From contig CAVTBE010000005.1 in NCBI GenBank assembly GCA_963732845.1, positions 1 through 64,000 on the forward strand: a stretch of DNA of 64,000 bases, read 5' to 3'. This document shows positions 63,901 to 64,000 of the stretch, in pieces (positions within the stretch are counted from its first letter, which is position 1; every line of letters begins with the position of its first letter). Made by a program: the position numbers and the translations under genes. Source of the DNA: CAVSRC01 sp963732845. GTDB lineage: Bacteria; Pseudomonadota; Alphaproteobacteria; Rhizobiales; Kaistiaceae. The notes under the pieces are model-generated. The model was not told where the DNA came from, did not search any database, and saw nothing but the letters and a program-made list of their open reading frames with translations.

Positions 63901-64000
63901 GATCGGTGAGGAGCTTGGCCACGAAGCGCTCCAGGTCGGGCCGATAGACGCGCTTCAGCCGTTCGGCGGTGAGGATGGAGCGCAGGCGCTGGAAGCTCTT
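63884..64000 (-). CDS. gmk: 3' end of a gene, probably guanylate kinase
   Basis: Only the last 38 residues lie in the window: SFQRLRSILTAERLKR then VYRPDLERFVAKLLTDLKKM and D. The ILTAERLKR block followed by LxxFVxxLL fits the C-terminal helices of alphaproteobacterial guanylate kinase, and gmk next to rsmA is a common order. The catalytic part is outside the window, so the call is tentative. Confidence 0.55.
   Translation of the reverse strand, partial: KSFQRLRSILTAERLKRVYRPDLERFVAKLLTDLKKMD

Overview
The window is GC-rich DNA from an alphaproteobacterium, most likely of the order Hyphomicrobiales (Rhizobiales). This rests on gene content and order: a long B12-dependent NrdJ with a zinc-ribbon tail, the aspS/rnd/ppx/ppk, purM-purN, SDR-uvrC-pgsA-moaD-moaE and lptF-lptG-lptD-surA-like-pdxA-rsmA blocks, HdaA, DUF930, and a RopB/Omp25-like porin. 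No genus can be named from the sequence alone. No rRNA or tRNA gene and no CRISPR array was seen.

Layout. 1-3.2 kb: two neighbouring FecR-domain secreted proteins on the minus strand, one with huge Pro-rich repeats and one ending just after its FecR core. 3.2-7.5 kb: a regulatory region with a CRP-like palindrome and a NrdR box, then nrdJ. 7.5-13.2 kb: an accessory stretch with a split TIR-domain protein, intergenic palindromes, a DUF1993 protein, an intact ISAs1-family insertion sequence with target duplication, a decayed second transposase, a DUF4405 membrane protein and DUF559 genes. 13.2-19.5 kb: rpsU, three secreted unknown proteins and aspS, all broken by single-base gains or losses. 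20-31 kb: housekeeping genes for RNA processing, polyphosphate turnover, propionate activation, replication control (hdaA), phospholipid synthesis and purine synthesis. 31-39.5 kb: rlmJ, RNase T2, a porin, uvrC, pgsA, molybdopterin synthase and ndk. 40-43.5 kb: a divergent oxyR/katG peroxide-response pair. 43.6-50.8 kb: DinB, RsgA with a possible leader peptide, a cupin, an L,D-transpeptidase and a solute-binding protein. 50.9-64 kb: an ABC-F ATPase, hisC, holC-pepA and the LPS-export/outer-membrane biogenesis operon, ending in what looks like the 3' end of gmk.

How the genes work together. LptF and LptG (inner-membrane LPS extraction), LptD (outer-membrane insertion) and a SurA-like lipoprotein are consecutive and partly translationally coupled, so this is an outer-membrane assembly operon with pdxA and rsmA attached. 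OxyR keeps both redox cysteines and faces KatG across a 174-bp region with a 19-bp palindrome. Ppk and Ppx form a synthesis/degradation pair with overlapping ends. HdaA follows a CDP-alcohol phosphotransferase and an AI-2E permease with overlapping reading frames.

The strongest anomaly is a dense run of single-base indels between about 13.4 and 19.3 kb, with isolated ones near 0.43, 1.02, 7.92 and 30.34 kb. They hit essential genes (rpsU, aspS, purM), so uncorrected sequence error is more likely than gene decay. The frameshifts in the FecR repeat protein and the TIR protein cannot be told apart from real ones without reads. The most interesting possibly real signals are the orphan TIR protein, the candidate CTG start codons of rpsU and ppx, the rsgA leader peptide and the palindromic operators.
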